Source: Candidatus Aalborgicola bjergmarkensis (lineage in GTDB: Bacteria > Pseudomonadota > Gammaproteobacteria > Burkholderiales > Burkholderiaceae_C). From it: 64,000 nucleotides of DNA. How positions within the stretch are numbered: position 1 is the first letter of the stretch; every line of letters starts with the position of its first letter. Of this stretch, positions 43,923 to 52,521 are shown piece after piece. The notes beneath the pieces were generated by a model. It was given only the letters and a program-made list of their open reading frames with translations. It was not told the origin of the DNA and made no database searches. Location: assembly GCA_016708725.1 (NCBI GenBank), contig JADJFE010000003.1, positions 1 to 64,000 on the forward strand, written 5' to 3'. A program made the position numbers and the translations under genes.

Positions 43923-43972
43923 CTAATTTGATAGCTGCTACCGCTCTATTCACGGCGCTACAGGCTTGCGGC
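43923..43972 (+). repeat. REP-like element
   Basis: AATTTGATAGCTGCTACCGCTCTATTCACGGCGCTACAGGCTTGCGG, directly behind the permease stop. The form closest to the general Comamonadaceae repeat that I know. Confidence 0.6.
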
Positions 43973-43983
43973 TTACATTGTGG

Positions 43984-46038
43984 CTACTTCAGCGCTGCCT
44001 GGATCGCAGCTCTGAAGTGTGGGAGTAAATAAGCATTCCCGTAGCCGCTCACATGGTCGGCATCAAAGAACAATGGCTTTGCACCGAGAAAGGCGTTACA
44101 GTGTTCCTGCCCGGGCGGGCACAGCACCGCGAAGGGATCCCACACCGAGACGGATGGTTCCTGGGTTGCCAGTCGGCTAAAGGCAGCCAACACTGGCGCC
44201 CGGAACTCTTCAAGCAACTGGCGGTCCATGCTGGTGCCCGGCTTGCAAATGAGGTTGCTTTGGTTGTAGGGCTCTGCGCAACGGTAGGGTGGGGCCAGAA
44301 AAACGGGTTTTGGTGCTTCCAAAATGATACGTGCTCCCGTCTTGCCAAGTTCGGCCAACACCGCGCCCGCAGCCTTCTCTGCTTCTTGACGCCCGTGTAT
44401 GGCCACGTCGGAAAAGAATGCATGCCGAACCTGATCCATGGGAAACAGTGCCCACTGGTCCGAAAACCGCGGCAGGCGCAGCGATGTCAGAAACACCACA
44501 TCCCGACTCGCAAGCCGCGTTTTCATGTCCACCATAGCGGCTGCGCTGCTAGTCTGGCAACCTGGCGCTGCTTCGAGGTGAGGGCGCAGGCTAAGAAATG
44601 GGCACCCGCCATTGGCGTAAACAAACACCGTGGCGCCGGTTTGGAGTACATAGCGTTTGTACATGGCGATATAAGCTACAGCATGAGAATCTCCAATGAC
44701 AAAAACACGCGGTGCGGCGCTTGCGGGTTGGTCGCAGCCAACGCGGGAGAAGGTGGTATAGGAGCCAGAGGCAAGCGTGGTACCGGCTGATTGCACGCGA
44801 CATCCCGGTATGGTGGGGTCGCTGTCCGCGCCTTGTGGGTACCAGTCAGCAGCGTTGCGTGTAACGGTACTGATCGACAGGTGGGGCTTAACCTGCGTAA
44901 CGGCCAGGGCTACGGAAGCAGTGGTACCCACGCACAGCAAGCCTGCAACCACGATCACACCCCGCCTAACGCCTTGCAACGCCGGCCATCTGCGCACCGG
45001 TGTCTCAACGAACTGGTAAGAGAGCGCCGACAACACCAATGCAATGGCTGTGGCGGCGATACGTTGTGGCGTGCTATCCAAGCCGATGGTCCAGCGAAAC
45101 AACACGAATACAGGCCAGTGCCACAGGTACAACGAGTAGGAAATACGGCCTATGTAGAGCACTGGGCGCAGTGTCAGCAGAAGGACTAAAGGGTTCGCTT
45201 TGCCCACACCATGCAAAAACCCAAGCAGGCCCAGCGTTCCCAAAACCGTGGGCAGCGAACCCGGAAAAGCATAGTATTGCGGTTTGGAGGCCACCAGTCC
45301 ATAAACTACCAACCCCAGGGAAACCCAGGCGGCCACCGTGCGCAAAAAGGAAATGTGTTCTTCCCTGGCATCCATGGGTCTGCCCCGCAGTGCCATCATC
45401 TGAAAGAGCAATACCCCAGCGCCGAGTTGCCAAAAGCGGCTCGTTACCATGTAGAAAGCGGAGGTTCTGTCAACTCCCCCAAGCCATGCTGAATACCCTA
45501 CCGAGGCGATGAGCAGTACAGAAAACAGCACGACCGACAGTTGCCTGCGTCTGCCATAAAACCCCCAGAGGAAGAACATGAATGGGAAGATCAGATAAAA
45601 CTGCTCCTCCACGCCCAAGGACCAGGTGTGGGTGAACGGATTGAACTCAGCGGCAGGTGAAAAGTAGTCTTTGTTGGTGCTGGCAAGAATGAAATTGCTT
45701 AGACCGAAGAACGCAAACAAACCCGTACGTTCTATGCCATCGCTTAACCAGGCTGAAGGTATGAAAACAGTGGTTGCCAGCGTTGTGGCAAGCAGACACA
45801 CCACCAGCGCGGGAAAAATTCGCTGAATCCGGCGTGCATAGAAAAACACCATGAACCGTACCAGGGGAACGCATTCCAACCGGCTGACCGAGACGCTGAC
45901 GATGAAACCGGAAATTACAAAGAACACATCCACCCCGGAAAAACCGCCTGCGAGCCAGGCGGGGTTCAGGTGGTACAAGAGCACAGACAGAACAGCCAGG
46001 GCGCGAAGGCCGTCAACGTAGGGAAGATATTTGTGCAT
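43984..46038 (-). CDS. Acyltransferase 3 with SGNH domain (OafA/PatA-like)
   Basis: The 684-residue product has an N-terminal acyltransferase-3 membrane domain of about ten spans (MHKYLPYVDGLRALAVL at the start, GVDVFFVISGFI with the conserved motif, EEQFYLIFPFMFFLWG) and a periplasmic SGNH hydrolase domain with VFVIGDSHAVAYI (catalytic Ser) and DADHVSGYGN (D-x-x-H). Such proteins O-acetylate surface or secreted polysaccharides. Start at 46038 is the family start; the frame reaches 46083. The 300 bp upstream carry no gene. Confidence 0.9.
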   Translation of the reverse strand: MHKYLPYVDGLRALAVLSVLLYHLNPAWLAGGFSGVDVFFVISGFIVSVSVSRLECVPLVRFMVFFYARRIQRIFPALVVCLLATTLATTVFIPSAWLSDGIERTGLFAFFGLSNFILASTNKDYFSPAAEFNPFTHTWSLGVEEQFYLIFPFMFFLWGFYGRRRQLSVVLFSVLLIASVGYSAWLGGVDRTSAFYMVTSRFWQLGAGVLLFQMMALRGRPMDAREEHISFLRTVAAWVSLGLVVYGLVASKPQYYAFPGSLPTVLGTLGLLGFLHGVGKANPLVLLLTLRPVLYIGRISYSLYLWHWPVFVLFRWTIGLDSTPQRIAATAIALVLSALSYQFVETPVRRWPALQGVRRGVIVVAGLLCVGTTASVALAVTQVKPHLSISTVTRNAADWYPQGADSDPTIPGCRVQSAGTTLASGSYTTFSRVGCDQPASAAPRVFVIGDSHAVAYIAMYKRYVLQTGATVFVYANGGCPFLSLRPHLEAAPGCQTSSAAAMVDMKTRLASRDVVFLTSLRLPRFSDQWALFPMDQVRHAFFSDVAIHGRQEAEKAAGAVLAELGKTGARIILEAPKPVFLAPPYRCAEPYNQSNLICKPGTSMDRQLLEEFRAPVLAAFSRLATQEPSVSVWDPFAVLCPPGQEHCNAFLGAKPLFFDADHVSGYGNAYLLPHFRAAIQAALK

Positions 46039-46347
46039 GGCAGACGGGAGATTCAAGACGGCCCTGGGGCGCGCACGTATCACCGAAATGGCGGTGGGCG
46101 ATTATGGCAGCTTGCAGGCGGGAAGACGGCTACAGCGTAGTGCCAACCTGCCGATCTTCAGCGATGTGGCATGTGTAGAATCGCCGCTTGACCACCTCGC
46201 CCAAGAGGGTGACAAACGCTGATTCCCACTCGTTGCTCCCCATCACCGCCTACCGGGTGATTGTGCAACTGGGGCGGCGCCACTTGGCGTGGTCACGTGG
46301 CCATTGTTTGCGTAGAATGTAAACTGGTCAAATAAACTGGTCCAGTC
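46039..46347. promoter_or_regulatory. Gene-free stretch with possible antitoxin operator
   Basis: No gene is seen. AAACTGGTCAAATAAACTGGTCCAG at 46321-46345 is a direct repeat of AAACTGGTC just before the Phd antitoxin start, and ACTGGTCCAGT inside is nearly palindromic. It is a likely binding site for that antitoxin. Confidence 0.35.
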
Positions 46348-46674
46348 ATGCGAACCACTCCTGCCCAATCGCCCCCCTCAGCCTGGCGGCTGCAAGACGC
46401 CAAGGCGCAATTCAGCGCATTGGTGGACAACGCCATGCGTGGTGTGCCGCAACATGTCACTCGCCGAGGCAAGCAAGCCGTGGTGGTGCTGTCGGAGGCC
46501 GATTTCGAGGCATTGCAGCGCAATGCGTCCAGCCGGTCAAAAAAGCCCATGGGGCTGATTGACCACTTGCTGGCCATGCCAAAGGCACCGATGTCCTTGA
46601 AGTCAAAGACGCAAGCTGCCGCTGACGCGCAAATACCAAGCCTCGACCTGCAACCGCGCTGTGCCACAACCTGA
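46348..46674 (+). CDS. Phd/YefM-family antitoxin
   Basis: The 108-residue protein has the Phd-type N-terminal DNA-binding part (WRLQDAKAQFSALVDNAMRG, PQHVTRRGKQAVVVLSEADF, EALQR). The C-terminal part after DHLLAMPKAPM is an odd, Ala/Gln-rich tail ending near the remnant of its toxin, so the gene end may be rearranged. Confidence 0.8.
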   Translation: MRTTPAQSPPSAWRLQDAKAQFSALVDNAMRGVPQHVTRRGKQAVVVLSEADFEALQRNASSRSKKPMGLIDHLLAMPKAPMSLKSKTQAAADAQIPSLDLQPRCATT

Positions 46675-46751
46675 CCATTGTCACGCGCAACGTCAGACAT
46701 TTCGAGCCAACAGGGGTCCGCGTGTTTGATCCCTTCAGCGCGTCGGCTTAG
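46656..46751 (+). pseudogene. C-terminal remnant of a FitB/VapC PIN toxin
   Basis: In a different frame from the antitoxin end, LCHNLTIVTRNVRHFEPTGV followed by RVFDPFSASA and TAG at 46749-46751 is the end of a PIN toxin (N-D/N-x-H-F-E-P-T-G). The rest of the toxin is missing, deleted between the antitoxin and this tail. The toxin is dead while the antitoxin may persist. Confidence 0.7.
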
Positions 46752-46790
46752 ACGCCAGGCTTCGGCTTGGGCATCTAAATTGTCGTCGGT

Positions 46791-46920
46791 GCGGCTGCGC
46801 TGGACCCGGTGCAAGCACTCTCACGGCGTTGACGGGTTGTTTGTGCAACTCCTGGCAACTCCTTATTTGATAGCTGCACCCGCACATTCCACGGGGGATA
46901 CAGCCTGATTTTAGATAATT
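46791..46920 (+). repeat. Copy of an ABC-permease gene tail joined to a REP-like element
   Basis: 46791-46832 (GCGGCTGCGCTGGACCCGGTG...CACGGCGTTGA) matches the last 42 bases of the permease gene at 43874-43915 with two differences. After GACGGGTTGTTTGTGCAACTCCT the REP-like element follows (ATTTGATAGCTGCACCCGCACATTCCACGGGGGATACAGCCTGATTTTAG). In both places a gene tail ends directly before a REP, so tail and REP probably moved together. Similar flank (GGCGTTGAC...TTGT...AACTC) recurs at 47847. Confidence 0.7.
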
Positions 46921-47021
46921 AGCGATTAGCGCTCATTGCACCGACTCCCAACTCCAAAAGAGCCAATAACTGTTTCCCTCTTCTATCTTGTATGATTGAA
47001 TTTTGATGTGAAAACGTTTTT

Positions 47022-47336
47022 ATGCGCACCACTCTTGACATCCCGGATGAAACGTTTCGCCAGCTCAAGTCACAAGCAGCGCTGAGCGGATTAAAGCTCA
47101 AAGAACTCGTGGCCCAGTTAATCCAGCGTGGTCTTGCCGCTGGCGTGCCGGTGCCACAACAAAATCCGACAGCTTCGGGCACTACTAACCCGGCTTGCGT
47201 CTATCCAATCCCAATTGCACGCGAGGCGGATGGAACGTGTACGCCTTACCTGACGAATGCCAAACTCCATGCCATTCTTGATGAAGACGATCTGGTGCAA
47301 TACCAGCGAGTGCGAAGCACAGAAAGCGGGCAATGA
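47022..47336 (+). CDS. VapB-type antitoxin
   Basis: The 104-residue protein starts with an RHH domain (MRTTLDIPDETFRQLKSQAALSGLKLKEL) and has a long linker to a C-terminal toxin-binding tail (DEDDLVQYQRVRSTESGQ). ATGA overlap with the following toxin gene. Confidence 0.85.
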   Translation: MRTTLDIPDETFRQLKSQAALSGLKLKELVAQLIQRGLAAGVPVPQQNPTASGTTNPACVYPIPIAREADGTCTPYLTNAKLHAILDEDDLVQYQRVRSTESGQ

Positions 47337-47758
47337 ACGATCTGCTGGATGTAAATGTCTGGATGGCACTGGTGGACAAACGCCATGTCCACCATGCACT
47401 TGCTGCCCACTATTGGGCCGATGCTACAGTGCAAAGCCGCGCCTTTTGCCGCGTTACCGCCAACGGATTTTTGCGCCTGTGCACGCATACCAAAGCAATG
47501 CCAAACCCGCTAAGCATCCACGAGGCCTGGATAATCTACAGGCAATTTCTATCGATTCCCATGATTCGTTGGTTGCCTGAATCACCGCAACTGGACGACC
47601 GATTCTGTACGTTGAGTTGTGCGCCAGGTTTTTTGCACCATCTCTGGACCGATGCTTATTTGGCCGCCTTGGCGATGGATACCAACCATAGGCTGGTGTC
47701 GTTTGACGGAGATTTCAAGCGCTTCACTGGGTTGAACTTTTTGCACCTCACACCATAG
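47333..47758 (+). CDS. VapC-type PIN toxin
   Basis: The 141-residue PIN RNase has D6 in LLDVNVWMALVD, the E-containing middle part, and WTDAYLAALAMDTNHRLVSFDGDF with the remaining acids (D-A-x-L...D-x-D). Intact, paired with the preceding antitoxin. Confidence 0.87.
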   Translation: MNDLLDVNVWMALVDKRHVHHALAAHYWADATVQSRAFCRVTANGFLRLCTHTKAMPNPLSIHEAWIIYRQFLSIPMIRWLPESPQLDDRFCTLSCAPGFLHHLWTDAYLAALAMDTNHRLVSFDGDFKRFTGLNFLHLTP

Positions 47759-47846
47759 TCTGCCTTTTGTTACGTCCTCGGAGTAAGCAGTTTGACAGCG
47801 CCAGCAAAATCAAGATCGGCAAGGTGCATCATTAGATTGATCCCAC

Positions 47847-47945
47847 CGCCTGTGCATGGCGTTGACAGATTGTCTATGTAACTCTCCTGATTTAATAGCT
47901 GTTCCCGCACATTCCACGAGGTATACAGCCCGATTTTGTGTATAA
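47847..47945 (+). repeat. REP-like element with flank
   Basis: GGCGTTGACAGATTGTCTATGTAACTCTCCTGATTTAATAGCTGTTCCCGCACATTCCACGAGG, then GTATACAGCCCGATTTTG. The part before ATAGCTG parallels 46826-46864, so these two copies share more than the core. Located between the toxin gene and the DUF6394 gene; 47759-47846 shows no gene. Confidence 0.7.
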
Positions 47946-48023
47946 AACGAGGGCAGTTTGCGCAAGGGATACGTTGTGACCGCCGATGGTATTATTGTGC
48001 GCAAGTGCAAAAAGGGGGAGCGT

Positions 48024-48407
48024 ATGAATCTTGAAAAAGTCATCTTCGGTTTTTTTATCATCCTGGCGGCGACGCTGAATTTCGGTTTTTTCATCGGCGA
48101 TATTGCCCGTCCGGAATTGCACAACGTCTATGAACTGTTCGCGGCGATTGTCGTCAACCTGATAGCAACCGTGCTGAAATTCGGTGACCGTACGCAAATC
48201 GGCGCGCTGCATCTGGCCACCAGCCTGGTCGCCGACCTGCAGCTGATCGCGGCAGGGATTGTCTGGGCGATGGCTTCGCATGTAACAGGCACTGGCATGA
48301 CCGTTGAAGCGACTTCGAGCGTGGTCTCGCTCTCAGGAGGTGCCCTGTTTGCCAATATTGTTTCCGTGGTCATGCTTATTTCCGAAACCGTGATGATGCG
48401 CCGCTGA
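48024..48407 (+). CDS. DUF6394 membrane protein
   Basis: The 127-residue product starts at 48024 after AAGGGGGAGCGT. It is a four-span membrane protein with NLEKVIFGFFIILAATLNFG, NVYELFAAIVVNLIATVLKFGD and LHLATSLVADLQLIAAGIVW, matching DUF6394. Lies 12 bp before the channel gene, a conserved pair in betaproteobacteria, suggesting an accessory role for the channel. Confidence 0.8.
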   Translation: MNLEKVIFGFFIILAATLNFGFFIGDIARPELHNVYELFAAIVVNLIATVLKFGDRTQIGALHLATSLVADLQLIAAGIVWAMASHVTGTGMTVEATSSVVSLSGGALFANIVSVVMLISETVMMRR

Positions 48408-48419
48408 AGGTGAGCCGAC

Positions 48420-50132
48420 GTGAACAACGTCTTCTTTCATGTGTTGCGCCGCATGCGGGTGCCTTTGATCGTCCTGATCACCCTCTACGCGGTCTCGGTT
48501 CTTGGCCTGACACTGATTCCTGGGGTCGATGCCGCAGGGAAGCCGTCGGCGCCGATGAGTTTCTTTCATGCTTTCTACTTCATCAGCTATACCGCCACCA
48601 CCATAGGCTTCGGTGAGATACCGACGGCATTTTCCGACGCGCAAAGACTGTGGGTTGTCTTTTGTATCTATCTGACCGTGATTGGTTGGTCGTATTCGAT
48701 TCTGACCATTCTTGCATTGTTCCAGGACAAGGGTTTCCAGAACACGCTGGTGGCCAACCGCTTTGCGCGCCGTGTGCGCCATATCCGCGAGCCTTTTTAT
48801 CTGATTTGTGGCTGTGGCGAGACCGGCAGCCTGGTTTGCCAGACGCTGGATCGCCTCGGTCGTAAATTCGTGATTCTCGAAAAAAATGAACTGTGCGTGC
48901 AGGAACTGGACCTTGTTGACTTCAAGACCGACACGCCGGTGCTGGCCTGCGATGCCCGACTGCCCGCCAACCTGATGCTTGCCGGTTTGCGACATGACAA
49001 GTGCTGCGGTGTTCTGGCACTGACGGATAACGAGGAGGTGAATCTGGCCATCGCCATTGCCACCCGACTGGTTAATCCCGACGTGCAGGTACTGGCCCGC
49101 GCGCTCTCGCCGCTGCTGACGGCAAACATGGCATCCTTTGGCACCAACCACATCATCAATCCTTTTGAGCGTTTTGCCGAATATCTTGCGCTGGCTGTTG
49201 CCGCACCGCAGCGCTACCGACTGCTCGAAATCCTGACCGGACTGCCAGGTACACCCTTGTCCGAGCCGCACCGCCCCCCGCGTGGACGTTGGGTGGTGTG
49301 CGGTTATGGGCGTTTTGGTCACGCCATCGTTCAGCGCCTTGCGCTGACCGGCATCCATCTGACGATCATTGACCCCAGACAACCCGACGCGCCGGATATG
49401 CACTGGATACAAGGCATCGGCACGGATGCCGCGACCTTGCGCGCTGCGGGCATAGAAGCCGCCGATGGCATTGTTGCTGGCAGTGACAACGATGTGAACA
49501 ACCTGTCCATCGCCGTCACCGCCAGGGAACTCAATCCGCGTTTGTTCGTCGTCACTCGGCAGAACTACAACGCCAACACCATCCTGTTCGAAGCGTTCCG
49601 CGATGATTTCTGCATGGTGCCCAATCGCATCATCGCCCAGGAGAGCATCGCGATCCTGACCACGCCGCTGCTGACACGTTTTCTCGATCAGGTGCGTACA
49701 AAAGAGGAACCGTGGTGCCATGGCCTGGCGAATCAGCTGGAAAAGCTCGATGAAGGAAGATTCCCGGACATTTGGGGATTGCACCTGAATGTTTCTCAAG
49801 CGTTCGCGGTACACCGGGCCATCCTGATGGATGACGTGAAAATCACGCTGGCTGACCTGCAAAGAGATAACGTTGAGCGCGACAAATCCATTGCCATGAT
49901 GCCGCTGTTGCTGGTGCGTGGCGAACAGTTGCTGGTGACCCCGGAACCCGGCACCATGGTCGAAGCGGGTGACCAGATTTTGTTCGCCGGGTGTGCCGGT
50001 GCGCGCAGCCAACTCGAATTGACGCTGGACAATGCCAACGTTCTTGATTACGTTTTGACAGGCCGTGAACGCCCCAATAGCTGGATCTGGCGCTGGATAT
50101 CAGAAGGGTCGCCAATCCGTACTCACGCATAA
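48420..50132 (+). CDS. Two-span potassium-channel protein with two TrkA-N (RCK) domains
   Basis: The 570-residue protein has an N-terminal ion-channel domain with two membrane helices and the filter sequence TATTIGFGEIP (TVGYGD in classical K+ channels, here TIGFGE), then two NAD-binding RCK domains (FYLICGCGETGSLVCQTL near 125, RWVVCGYGRFGHAIVQRL near 285) and a C-terminal TrkA-C-like region. GTG is the start. The altered filter suggests reduced K+ selectivity. Confidence 0.88.
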   Translation: MNNVFFHVLRRMRVPLIVLITLYAVSVLGLTLIPGVDAAGKPSAPMSFFHAFYFISYTATTIGFGEIPTAFSDAQRLWVVFCIYLTVIGWSYSILTILALFQDKGFQNTLVANRFARRVRHIREPFYLICGCGETGSLVCQTLDRLGRKFVILEKNELCVQELDLVDFKTDTPVLACDARLPANLMLAGLRHDKCCGVLALTDNEEVNLAIAIATRLVNPDVQVLARALSPLLTANMASFGTNHIINPFERFAEYLALAVAAPQRYRLLEILTGLPGTPLSEPHRPPRGRWVVCGYGRFGHAIVQRLALTGIHLTIIDPRQPDAPDMHWIQGIGTDAATLRAAGIEAADGIVAGSDNDVNNLSIAVTARELNPRLFVVTRQNYNANTILFEAFRDDFCMVPNRIIAQESIAILTTPLLTRFLDQVRTKEEPWCHGLANQLEKLDEGRFPDIWGLHLNVSQAFAVHRAILMDDVKITLADLQRDNVERDKSIAMMPLLLVRGEQLLVTPEPGTMVEAGDQILFAGCAGARSQLELTLDNANVLDYVLTGRERPNSWIWRWISEGSPIRTHA

Positions 50133-50238
50133 TTGCGCTCAGGATGCATCTAGCCGGGCTGCAGGGCTAACATCCGGCAATTTTCAACTACCAAACGCGA
50201 CCTATCACGCGATACGAGAAAGCAACGAGGAAACAAAC

Positions 50239-50883
50239 ATGAAAGACGGTTACTGGCTGGTTGGATTTCAATACGAAGTCACCGGCACGTTGTACAGCCT
50301 GGGGCGTATTCCGCAATGCAAGGTGGCCATGCTCAAACATCTCCAGCCTGGCGCGAAGATTCTGATTGCCGGTGTCGGTCATGGCACCGAGGCGATTGAG
50401 GCGAGCAAACTGGGCGTACACGTCACTGCGGTGGATCTGTCCAGGACCATGCTGGACCACCTGCAAAAACGCATCGACAAATTCCGTCCGCCAACGCCCG
50501 TCCGCATCGTCCATGACGACATTTTCAACGTCAAGGAGTTTGAACAGTACGACATGGTGATCGGCAACTTCTTTCTCAATGTGTTTGGCGAGGACACGGT
50601 GCCGAAAGTGGCGCAGCATTTGTCGGCCCTGGTCAAACCCGGCGGCCATCTGGTGGTGGGGGACTTCATGCTGCCGGAAAAAGGCTGGCGCGGCTGGCTT
50701 CAGCGCCTGAACTGGTACCTTGCCATCAGCATCTACGCTGCCACCACCGAAGCGGTGCTGCACCCGGTATGGAACTACGCCGGATTGGTGGAAGGCACAG
50801 GATGCAAGGTGCAGGAAATCCAGTATTTCCGCATTCTCGGCCTCAAGCTGTACTGGTCCATTCGCGGCAAAAAACCGGGCTGA
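50239..50883 (+). CDS. Class I SAM-dependent methyltransferase
   Basis: The 214-residue protein has motif I ILIAGVGHGTEAIEA, motif II VTAVDLSRTML, and D-x-V-I-G-NFFL as motif IV. The start at 50239 is chosen because MKDGYWLVGFQYEVTGTLYS starts a coherent domain. The long N-terminal stretch upstream is unrelated. Substrate unknown; quinone or small-molecule methylation is possible. Confidence 0.85.
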   Translation: MKDGYWLVGFQYEVTGTLYSLGRIPQCKVAMLKHLQPGAKILIAGVGHGTEAIEASKLGVHVTAVDLSRTMLDHLQKRIDKFRPPTPVRIVHDDIFNVKEFEQYDMVIGNFFLNVFGEDTVPKVAQHLSALVKPGGHLVVGDFMLPEKGWRGWLQRLNWYLAISIYAATTEAVLHPVWNYAGLVEGTGCKVQEIQYFRILGLKLYWSIRGKKPG

Positions 50884-51009
50884 CGCGCAGGTCTGGGGCC
50901 GAGCATTACACGTGCGCCCTGCCCTGCCCTGTGTTCCTCCGCATTGAACCCAAGCGCCAGCGCGAACAATGCGATACTCTGCTTGATCAGAGCTGGCCAC
51001 TTACGCTCC

Positions 51010-51062
51010 TGGTTTTATAGCTATCTGCGCACTATCCACGGGGATTTTGCGTGATTTGTATT
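51010..51062 (+). repeat. REP-like element
   Basis: GGTTTTATAGCTATCTGCGCACTATCCACGGGGATTTTGCGTG between the methyltransferase and the pilus cluster. The most diverged of the plus copies. Confidence 0.6.
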
Positions 51063-51081
51063 GAAAAGTTACATTGATTTC

Positions 51082-52521
51082 ATGTCTTCTCTTTACCTGG
51101 ATCATTTCGGACTGCACAAGCCTCCGTTTCAAATCACTCCGGATCTGGACTTTTTCTTTGCCGGGGGACATCGGGGTGACATTCTTTCGGGATTGTTGCA
51201 CGTCGCCGAACACGAAGAGGGCATCATTACGCTGGTTGCCGAGGTTGGCAGCGGCAAGACCTTGCTGGCACGGCTGATGCTCAGCCGTCTTGGCCCGCAC
51301 ATCAGCACGGTATACCTGGCCAATCCAAGTTTTGGCCGTGACGAGATATTGGGGGCCATTGCCCGTGATCTGGGGCTGGTCGATCTGCCCGCTTCCACCG
51401 AGGCGCGTCTGGCGGCCTTGCAGCAGGAATTGTTGCGCAGGCACGCACTCGGACAACGGGTGTTGCTGGCCATTGATGAGGCCCACGCCATGCCGGCCGA
51501 GTCGCTGGAGGAAGTTCGTCTGCTCTCGAATCTGGAAACCGGGCAGCACAAATTGGTCAATATCATGTTGTTTGGCCAACCGGAACTCGATGAACTGCTG
51601 GCCGATCGTCGCTTGCGCCAGGTGCGTGACCGGGTGGTGCATCGTTTCAAATTGCTCCCATTGCCCCCGCCAGAGGCCAGTGCCTACGTTGACCATCGTT
51701 TGCGTGCTGCAGGCTGGAGGGGTGGCGCGTTGTTTTCCCCGCAAGCCATGGTGCTATTGATCAAGGCCGCAGGGGGGCGGGCCCGCCGCATCAACCTTCT
51801 GGCCGATAAGGCACTTTTGGCGGCCTATGCGCAAGGCATGCTGGTCGTGCAGCCGCAGCAGGTGCAAGAAGCCATCGGCGAGTTGCACGATGATTTTTCT
51901 GGTCCGGCATCTTCCGCCAGACCAGTCTGGTTGAAGTGGTTGGCGCTGAGTACCGGTCTGGCCGTTTGCATGACCGGGATTTCCGTGTGGATGCTGGAGC
52001 GTTGGCGCGAGGGGGTGGCGGTCCCTGGCGCTGTCCATACGCAGCCGTTGACAAACCCTGCAGGTGCGCTCGCGCTGCCGAGCGCTTCCATGGCAAAGCC
52101 CACAGTACCCTTCCAGGCTGCTGTGGCACAAGTGAAGTCATCATCACCTGCTGCTGCGGCGGCTGCGGCTGTTGCTGCGGCTGCGGTAGTACCGGACGCT
52201 GACTTGCAAAGCTACGTCACACGTGCTGAAGCCTACCTGCGCACGCCGGAACTTGCAGGATTCACCTTACAGGTCGCAGCGCTTCCGCGTGATGCAAGTG
52301 TGGCAAAATACGTGAAGATGGTCGGCCAATATGTTGATTCAAAAGATATTTTTGTATTGCAAACTCACTACAATGGCCACGATTATGTATCGGTCTTTGT
52401 TGGTCGCTTCGCGACCCTCACGCAAGCCAACGCCACGCTAGCCGACTTGCCGGCTCCGCTCAAATCCAACAAGCCACTGATCAGAACGTGGAGCAAAATT
52501 AAACAGGATCAGTCATCTTGA
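51082..52521 (+). CDS. mshM: MSHA/type II-like pilus ATPase, ExeA family (MshM-like)
   Basis: The 479-residue protein has an AAA+ ATPase domain (FGLHKPPFQITPD, Walker A EVGSGKTLLA, Walker B LLAIDEAHAM), a membrane span about 292-312, an Ala-rich linker and a C-terminal SPOR-like domain (FTLQVAALPRDASVAKYVKM, YVSVFVGRFATLTQAN). It probably helps in inserting or positioning the secretin through the peptidoglycan, as ExeA does. Start at 51082; the frame extends to a TTG at 51061. Confidence 0.85.
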   Translation: MSSLYLDHFGLHKPPFQITPDLDFFFAGGHRGDILSGLLHVAEHEEGIITLVAEVGSGKTLLARLMLSRLGPHISTVYLANPSFGRDEILGAIARDLGLVDLPASTEARLAALQQELLRRHALGQRVLLAIDEAHAMPAESLEEVRLLSNLETGQHKLVNIMLFGQPELDELLADRRLRQVRDRVVHRFKLLPLPPPEASAYVDHRLRAAGWRGGALFSPQAMVLLIKAAGGRARRINLLADKALLAAYAQGMLVVQPQQVQEAIGELHDDFSGPASSARPVWLKWLALSTGLAVCMTGISVWMLERWREGVAVPGAVHTQPLTNPAGALALPSASMAKPTVPFQAAVAQVKSSSPAAAAAAAVAAAAVVPDADLQSYVTRAEAYLRTPELAGFTLQVAALPRDASVAKYVKMVGQYVDSKDIFVLQTHYNGHDYVSVFVGRFATLTQANATLADLPAPLKSNKPLIRTWSKIKQDQSS

